Source of the DNA: Pelobates cultripes
Lineage: Eukaryota > Chordata > Amphibia > Anura > Pelobatidae
Reading direction: 5' to 3'
DNA: 64,000 nt
NCBI GenBank assembly: GCA_933207985.1
Contig: OW240913.1
Location: 357,462,866-357,526,865, forward strand
Made by a program: the position numbers and the translations under genes. The notes beneath the pieces are model-generated. The model was given only the letters and a program-made list of their open reading frames with translations. It was not told the DNA's origin and ran no database searches. Below, in pieces: positions 57,067 to 64,000 of the stretch (position 1 is its first letter; each line of letters begins with the position of its first letter).

Positions 57067-57950
57067 ATCTACCATAGGAGTTAAACTACTTCTGCTTCTG
57101 TTTATGCAGCCCTAGCCATGCCTCCCGTGGCAGTGACTCACATAGCCTGCAAGAAAAAAAATGTTTGTTTCATTTTCAATAAGATGTTAACTTGCTTTAG
57201 CAGTTTTTATCTCCTGCTCTGTAAATTTAACTTTAATCACAAACAGGAAGCTCCTGCATGGTGTAAGAAGCTATTAACAGTGCAGGGGATAAGAGATTTT
57301 GGATTTTGAAAGAATTTGGAATAAAAGATGTGTAACTATTTAATCTCACTTTACAGGAAGTGTTTAGGGAGGCTGTGCCCTTTACTTGCAGGGAGGTGTG
57401 GCTAGGACTGCATAAAGAAAGTGATTAAAGGGACTCTCCAGTGCCAGGAAAAAATATCTGTTCCTGCTGTGCCCCTCTCCCTCCCACCCGCCATGTTGCT
57501 GAAGGGGTTAAAACCCCCTCAGTGACTTACCTGAATCCAGCTCCGATGTCCCACGCGCGCACATTTGATCTCCCCATAGAAAAGCATTATTCAATGCTTT
57601 TCTACGGGTATTCAAGCGATGCTGGAGGTCCAGCGTCGTTTAAAACACTTTTCGGGTTTTAAGAACCCGGAAGTCCCTCTAGTGGCTGTCAAATAGACAG
57701 CCACTAGAGGAGGACTTAACCCTGCAAGGTAATTATTGCAGTTTATAAAAACTGCAATAATTACACTTGCAGGGTTAAGTGTGATGGGAATTGGCAACCA
57801 ATCCACTCCAATGGGCAGAAGTGGTCTGGGTGCCTGGGGTGTCCCTTTAAACTCCTTAATTGCAGAGAATTGAACAGTGGGACTGCAAGGGCATGATCTA
57901 TACACCAATTTACTGAGGTTGTGGATTTGGGGTTTTCATGAGCTGTAAGC
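57067..57950. repeat. MITE family A, right part (split by MITE B)
   Basis: Continues the copy begun at 52476; interrupted at 57425-57850 by a second MITE, resuming with ACTCCTTAATTGCAGAGAATTG. The far end has decayed beyond recognition. Confidence 0.65.
57425..57850. repeat. TTAA-type MITE (B) inside MITE A
   Basis: TTAAAGGGACTCTCCAGTGCC to GGTGTCCCTTTAA, with TTAA at both edges (57425-57428, 57847-57850). Internal palindrome near 57690-57780 (AACCCTGCAAG...TAATTATTGCAGTTT against its inverse). Confidence 0.8.
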
Positions 57951-58525
57951 CATAATCAATGCACTTATGACAAATCACGGCTTGAACTATCTTGCTTTGC
58001 ATCTAATGCATCTATCTCATATATTCGTTTCCCCTTTTATGTTTCATTACTGAAATAAATGAACTTTTGCACGATATTCTAATATTTTGAGTATCACCTG
58101 TATTGTCTATTTGATCTGAACACTTACTACATCATGAAAATACCATATTTGCATTTGTTTGAGATACAAATGTTGCCCATATTAAATGCAAAGTTATCAT
58201 TGACTTTATCTTATAGGCCTGAGGTGAGGTCTGAGGTGCTTGTGGCAACATGGACCTGAGTATATCACATATGAGAATGCCAAGGTATAGTAGGGAAGCT
58301 GCTGACCTCTCATACCTCAGGCAAGTTATCATCCAAAATTACTTCAAAAATGAAGGGCTTCAGTAGAGATAGAGTTGTAAGTGAAGAACTAATGGGTATC
58401 CCAATATTAATATCTTGTTCTGTGTATAATTTGTATCTTTAGAAGTAACTCTAATAATTCTTCAAAAAAACAAAAAATGTTTTCAATAACTTTTTATATT
58501 GAAATTTAATTCATGTATATATTTT
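57951..58525. other. Unannotated AT-rich DNA
   Basis: Nothing recognised. Confidence 0.45.
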
Positions 58526-58526
58526 T

Positions 58527-58590
58527 GATCATGGAAATAAAACCGTGAGTGGCCCAATAACCCTAAAAAAAAAGTCAGTAGAGGTGTGCC
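58527..58590. repeat. Direct repeat, distal copy
   Basis: ATCATGGAAATAAAACCGTG then AGTGGCCCAATAACC and GTAGAGGTGTG; nearly repeated at 58772-58833. Confidence 0.8.
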
Positions 58591-58771
58591 AGAATCTACG
58601 GTTGGGATAGTTCTGTAAAAAAAGAGGGCCTACCTATTGTAAGATTTCAAACAAGGGTGTGGAGGTAGGGGTTATGTCCGAATACACCTACAGTGTCAAG
58701 AACAGCACTGGGGCATCTATTTAAAGGCATAACACCTCCAACAATAACTGGCCTTAAACCTGAACATTTGT

Positions 58772-58833
58772 GGTCATGGCAATAAAGCCATGAGTGGCCC
58801 AATAACCGTTAAGTCTGTAGAGGTGTGAAATGA
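58772..58833. repeat. Direct repeat, proximal copy
   Basis: GTCATGGCAATAAAGCCATG then AGTGGCCCAATAACC and GTAGAGGTGTG, same orientation as the copy 245 bp away. Confidence 0.8.
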
Positions 58834-60869
58834 ACATGATATAATGAACACACTTTTTATTTATAACAATACATTGATTGTAACAAATCACAATGCCAAA
58901 AGAATGAAAGCTTGACGTGTTTCTTGTTACCTGGTATAAACTGCAGATTTCCAGTAGCCCATGAATATAATCATGTGGGTAGGACATTGTTTTTGGAGGC
59001 TGCTGGAGCCACCCCTAACCTAAATGAATTCCCTAAGTAAGCAATAGGATTGAACCCTAACTTGATAACCAAAAGCCTAACATAAAAGATGCACAAGTAG
59101 TGAGTGGGGAGCCTTGTAAACTAAGACATCATTTTAATTCATCAAGGATTTTTACAGGGCTCCATTTATTGTGAGTAGTCTAATAAGGAATTGTTGTGCA
59201 AGGTCAGTTTGACTGGTGTTTGTGTGTGGTAGCGAAAGATTGTAGAAGTTATCTACCCTCATGAAGTCAAGGGTTGAAAGCCTTCTGTTGGAAGCATTAC
59301 AGACTGTGAACTACAGACAACATAACAAACCTTGAGACTGTGTGATTGATTTAGTGTATTGTTCAAAAGAGGACATGTCCGGGCTGTCTGATAGGGCCCT
59401 GGAATATGAACTATCTATAGGTAAATGTTTTGTAGGACATTTAGTTTCTAATTTCTGCATGCCGCTAAAAATTGATTTTACAGGGTACGTAGGCATAACT
59501 GCTGCGTAGTAAGTGGACGTAGGAGCATAAAATGTAAGATAGAGTTTGATTGTGCTATGGGAGAGACGAAGATGAAGGTGGCAATAGGAAGCAAAAGACA
59601 AAACTGTAGCTACGGAAAATACTGTTATGTTAAATTCTCATGTGAACTTGTTGATCAGATTGAATGCCTTACTATACGTTATCTTCATATCTTCTTAGAA
59701 TTAACTACAAAAGAAGCTTGCGCTAGGAATCTGCTATACCATTTAAGTTGAGCTAGTTTATCAGGAGCTCTTGCCAAGCTGGAGTGGCCACTGGAGACTC
59801 TTCGGCTGTACAATGCAGGTTGTAGAAAACCTGAAATTCATAGTGGGCACGGGAGGTGCAGTGGTTTGAATTGTGCAACAGTTTGATTGAGTCAAGAATA
59901 TGTTCAACCTTCTCTTTGGGGAGACTGGTGAACAAGGACATTACCGGTAGAAAGTCTACCGGTTTTACTGGTCCTTTTGTGTTTTTATGGGAGATAGGTA
60001 CACCAAGATTTTTAAACAATGCTTTTGTTGACTCTAAACTTTTAAGCCAGCAAAATTTCTATAAAAAAAAAATCTGTGTTTTACTGACTCCAATCAGTTT
60101 TAACTTTGAAGTGAGCAAGTCCCATTGCTGCTTTAGCAAAAAATGACCTATGATAATCATAAAAAGCAGTCTCTCCATATTTGGACCCTAAATCCACCAG
60201 TTTGTGCATTTACAAGTCCAGTTCTTTTCTGTAAAGGATAGCACAAACTCTGGAAATGATAACCTTTTATTTAATGTGGGGTCCATTGTAAGTGTAGGCC
60301 TTATTGTCAATGATGTTGTGAGAAGCAATCAAGAGTGTTACAAGATTCACATCTTTCCCTTTGATAATATTTTTCCCAACTGGAAGTGGGACAAAATAAG
60401 CAGTGTAACAGTTTGAGAGGGAGATGGACTGTGTATGTTAGCTTCAACAGTGAGTGGTCCTGCAGCACCCTCTTGACTTATGAAAGAAAGTGTTGGGACT
60501 GTGGTGTTCTGTTGAACATAACGAGCTTGGCTTCTACCAGAATCCTCTAGTGCCTCCAGTCTCTGATTTGTTGAATTTGCAATGGACAACAATGAGGACA
60601 TTAAGCCATGGAGTTCTTCAATACTGGTAGACCTGCTTCCTTCCCTGCTAGGGCCATGCCCTGGTTCATCTGGACGAGCCTTGAGAAGGCAACCTAGGAA
60701 ATAATTAATTCTAGTACAACCCATTTGGCGTATGAGAATAGCAATTGAAGAGGGCCCTGCCCAAGTGAGCTTAACATATCAGCTCATAATAAAAGGGTCT
60801 TTTATTAGCTAAAAATTGTGAATGTTCTCCAAGAAAACATAGATCACAGAAGGTTTGTCTGCTGGGTTC

Positions 60870-60948
60870 TCCACTCTTAAGGACACATGATGGAAATATT
60901 CCGTCATGATTCCCTTTTATTCGAGAATTTGTGTACTTAAGGGGTTAA
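60870..60948. repeat. Very short TTAA-ended element, second copy
   Basis: CTTAAGGACACATGATGG, central CATGATTCCCTTTTATTC and right end ACTTAAGGGGTTAA match the unit at 7357-7434. Confidence 0.65.
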
Positions 60949-62570
60949 AAAAATTGGTAAAAAATGTGCTATATGCTCTGTCAATTCCAGCCCAATGAGT
61001 AAACCCAAATTTAAAGTACCAATACTTTTCCTCTAGAATGTAAGACTAACAGAACAATTTTCGCTAGAAAAACAACCTTCCAGAATAGTTTTTTTTTAAA
61101 CGTAGCATAGAAAAGTACCAAAACATGTTTGCTTCTTGCGCATTAAACAGCTAGCACATACCCCATTATTAAAGTGGCTCAAAACCGTTTTTTTTGCCAC
61201 TAAATTAAGGCTGGTATTGTAACCTTGATTATTTTCAAATAAAGCACAGTGACTCTCCAATCACTTTTGGAAAACAATTTCTAATTAGCTATAAAATGTA
61301 TAATTTTGTAGCATGTTGACATATAACGATTTATCAATTGGAAATGGATAACAACTTCCACGTATGTACGGGAGAAAGCAATGACTAACATCAAATGTTC
61401 TCAAAAGAGCCCCATCTGTGTTTGACAAATGTAATTGAACCAGAGCAAGGCAGTGTTCCTACTGATTAAAAATAGCATCATTTCAAGGGGCTGTATGCTT
61501 TCTGAAGCAAAATTTTCTGATTTCAATTCTTTATTCTGAGTTTTGACATCACAGAGCATGACTTTGCCATATTATCACCATGACAACATATTAAACTTTG
61601 TGGTAACTTAAGTGACTAGAGAAAATGACACTATACCAGTGCATACCAAGTTTTAATTTGAAAGCCTGTCCGTCAGTGCTTGTGCCTCATCTGAAGCAGC
61701 AGCATAATCTGAAAATAAAAAATTGCGTCCTTCAGGTTTCAGGGGGAATTTAAAGTTGTAAACACAATTTGTACTGATACTGTCTCATAAGTTTGGATTT
61801 TCCTAGTATGTCAAGATAATATTGACAATAACCGGAAATTCTATAATGTTAGTGACATGATTAATTCTTATTAAATGGTTTTACAAAGTACCTTCAAACT
61901 TGGAACCCGCGAGCAGTGCATATTTTATTTTATTGTATTTTAAAGTGGTTACTCAGTAGTGGCAGTTTTAACACTAAATAAGGGTCTATTGCCACCCAAA
62001 GCCTGGCCCCCACTGGAAGTATGGTTAAGGCACAGACTACACATTTCCTTCTAACCATACCAATTCATACCAGCAATAAGCACAGTGAAAGGCTGAATGC
62101 AGTCAGCTGACACTCTAAGCCAATCACAGTCACTTATTACTGCTCAGGCTAATTCTTCCCCATTAGCCCAAGCAGCACTGAAGGGGACTCTCATCTTTGA
62201 TATCCACCAATTGTTAGTAAGCTCTTTGAGAGGCCCATTTAATGACCAGAACAAGTTGAGCTGGTCTATAGAACAAAATAGGGGTTGGGACACCAAGGTT
62301 AACCAAACACAATATGTTTTAATCCTTTCTGTACCAGAGGTAGACACAAATATTGCTTTGCAATGTGCTGCTCATACCTGTAGTGAGTTAATTAAGATAA
62401 ATGTATATTTTTTACTTAGACAGCCATTTTGATATTTCATGACAGCCCATCACCTCAGGAGATGGAGTTCAGACAGAAAAGGTACCCTGCCATGTTAAAA
62501 AATCACTATGTGCCTCTGGTAGCATCCTAAAAAAAAAAAAAGTATAGACAAAAATTACTAAATTTGAAAA
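60949..62570. other. Unannotated AT-rich DNA
   Basis: Nothing recognised. A 111-codon + frame (62097-62432) has no motif. Confidence 0.45.
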
Positions 62571-62575
62571 AAACA

Positions 62576-64000
62576 AACAACCTTTATTTAGTTTTTTTCT
62601 AAAATATTTTACCAGGAAAGATACATTGAGATTTCTCTTGTTTTCAAGTATGTCCTAAGTCCACAAAACATTGCATTGATACAATAGGGTACAATAAAAT
62701 ACAAAAACAATATTAATACACAATATATACAAAATTTAACATAGAACAGGTAGGAAATATATAATGACAACCATGACAGGTTCATTCTGTTTTGAGAAAT
62801 GTAGAGAGGGATCCCTTAAAGGACTTTAGGCCTGGGGAAGATTTGTGCTCTGTAGAAGAAGGAGGATCTAGTCGCTTTTTCTTTGTATTGAGGTAGACTA
62901 AATAAAGTGTTGGTACTGAATCGGAGGTTATAGGAGGTGGGAACACCCGGGGAGAGCATTCTGCTCAGGTATGGTGGGAGCTTCCCAGGAAAGCTCTTAA
63001 ACACTAGGCTGGAAAGATGAAGGGTGCATCTGGATTCCGGCGACAGCCAGTTTAGCTATTTTAGCATGTCACAATGGTGGGTCATGTAATTACTTTGTAG
63101 CATAAAGCGGCAGAACAAGTTATACAATGTATTAAGCTTATTTAGGTGGGTTTGCGGTGCAGGTGCATATACTACATCCCCATAATCAATGATTGGCATC
63201 AGCATTTACTGTACAATCTTTTCCTTTACTGTAGGGCTTAGGCAGGATTTGTTTCTGTACAGGGCACCTAGTTTTGGATAAAGTTTACATGCAAGTTGTT
63301 CTATGTGGAGGCCAAAAGATAGATTGGGGTCTCACAACATACCCAAGTTTTTGAAAGAGTGGACTGCGGTCAGTGTGCTTTTTGATTTTGTTTTGGTGGG
63401 AATTGTGTAATTTGTGTAATTTAGGTACTATTCCAAAGATCATTGTGACAGTTTTGTCAGTGTTTAGGAAGAGTTTGTTTTTTGCGATCCACTTTTCTAC
63501 CTCTGTAAACTGGTCTTGGAGCACAGCCTCAAGCTGTAATAGATCAGATTTGCTTGCATTTGAGGATTTGCAGACATTAGGTAGATCATTTATAAATAAT
63601 GTGAATAGTAGGGGGCCAAGAATGGAAACTTTGGGAACATCACACAAGACTGGGAGAGGGAGGGAGTCGCTGTCAGAAATGGACACATATTGCGAGCGAT
63701 CCGATACATATGATCAAAACCAGGTTAGCAGACGATCACCAATACCTGAGTTTTTTTAGTTTGTGCAGTAGAATTTCGTGGTCTACTGTGTCAAAGGCCT
63801 TTGCAAAATCATGGAAAATAGCTCCAGTTAGGTCTCCTTGTTCCATGTCAGTTTGGATATCATTGCAAACTTTTAAGAGGGCAGTTGTAGTAGAGTGATT
63901 TGGGCGAAAACCCGATTGATTAGGGGTCAGATAGTTAGATTGTTGGTAATACTTACATAGTTGTATATGGACGCATTTTTCTAAGATTTTTTACAATACT
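62576..64000 (-). mobile_element. LINE of the CR1/L2/Rex1 group, - strand, runs off the window
   Basis: Reverse transcriptase homology from the right edge of the window to about 63285, then a long 3' untranslated part ending near 62576, with ATGTATCTTTCCTGGTAAAATATTTT on the - strand at about 62605-62630. The 5' part lies outside. Confidence 0.75.
63285..64000 (-). pseudogene. LINE reverse transcriptase, partial and broken
   Basis: From the right: Asp-Phe-Ala-Lys-Ala-Phe-Asp-Thr-Val-Asp-His (near 63780-63810), a break, then the 133-codon frame 63686-63285 with Val-Ser-Ile-Leu-Gly-Pro-Leu-Leu-Phe-Thr-Leu-Phe-Ile-Asn-Asp-Leu-Pro, followed almost directly by Trp-Ile-Ala-Lys-Asn-Lys-Leu and Asn-Thr-Asp-Lys-Thr. 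The catalytic Ala-Asp-Asp block that should lie between them is absent, so the enzyme is dead. The clade is uncertain. Confidence 0.75.

Larger units (their letters stand above)
58527..60760 (-). mobile_element. Probable Ngaro-like tyrosine-recombinase retroelement remnant
   Basis: In - strand order: a gag-like region (60724-60100) including a Lys-Tyr-Gly-Glu-Thr-Ala-Phe-Tyr-Asp-Tyr-His-Arg-Ser-Phe segment near 60140-60190; a block Leu-Gly-Val-Pro-Ile-Ser-His-Lys-Asn-Thr-Lys-Gly-Pro (near 59975-60010) followed by Leu-Pro-Lys-Glu-Lys-Val, typical of the polymerase after the active site; and a block with Leu-Ser-His-Ser-Thr-Ile-Lys-Leu-Tyr-Leu (near 59545-59575), like a recombinase N-terminal domain. 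Two direct repeats of about 60 bp lie at the 3' side. The polymerase core and recombinase catalytic residues were not found. Class assignment is inference. Confidence 0.5.

Noticed and set aside
1..64000. tRNA, rRNA or a prokaryotic operon
   Set aside because: No cloverleaf, rRNA core or ribosome-binding-site-led gene series seen on either strand.

Overview
The window looks like vertebrate, most probably anuran amphibian, genomic DNA. It is AT-rich, full of microsatellites, and contains no recognisable host gene, rRNA, tRNA or bacterial-type operon. Nearly everything that can be named is a transposable element or tandem repeat. The mix (TTAA-flanked palindromic MITEs beginning TTAAAGGGACACT, DIRS and probably Ngaro tyrosine-recombinase retroelements, CR1 and L1-like LINEs, hAT elements, a class I endogenous retrovirus) is what I would expect of a frog. 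The species call is inference, not something read from a marker gene.

Layout. 1-9.6 kb: TTAA MITEs, a 2.9 kb hAT-like element (1390-4295, exact 8-bp target duplication) filled with minisatellite, a foldback hAT (8116-8433) and unclassified DNA. 9.59-19.43 kb: a structurally complete endogenous retrovirus on the + strand, with two 610-bp LTRs differing at only four positions by my alignment, a TTAC target duplication, primer-binding site, polypurine tract, broken gag/pro/pol and a long env frame. 19.4-27.6 kb: a dispersed TTAA-type repeat, a CR1 3' fragment, pyrimidine-rich and AC-rich tandem arrays, and a long hairpin (25745-25919). 27.6-37.4 kb: an L1-like remnant (- strand), palindromic and AT-rich repeats, and a second hAT-like element (36110-37429, exact 8-bp duplication) again carrying a tandem array. 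40.1-47 kb: a nested complex in which a CR1-clade LINE with a 693-codon open frame sits inside a - strand DIRS fragment, next to another CR1 fragment and an L1-like element that itself took up two neighbouring hAT MITEs. 52.5-57.9 kb: a full-length but decayed DIRS element with inverted terminal repeats and internal complementary region, sitting inside a TTAA MITE that a second MITE also split. 58.5-60.8 kb: a probable Ngaro-like remnant with paired direct repeats. 62.6-64 kb: a - strand LINE that runs off the window.

How it fits together. No pathway is encoded. The window is a record of layered insertions whose relative order can be read from which element interrupts which. The youngest pieces appear to be the retrovirus (near-identical LTRs) and the CR1 LINE (long uninterrupted frame). 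The retrovirus lacks recognisable capsid, nucleocapsid and integrase core although its LTRs are almost identical, so it probably moved with proteins supplied by another copy. Its env is open for 568 codons and stops just before the membrane anchor, the single most interesting coding feature here.
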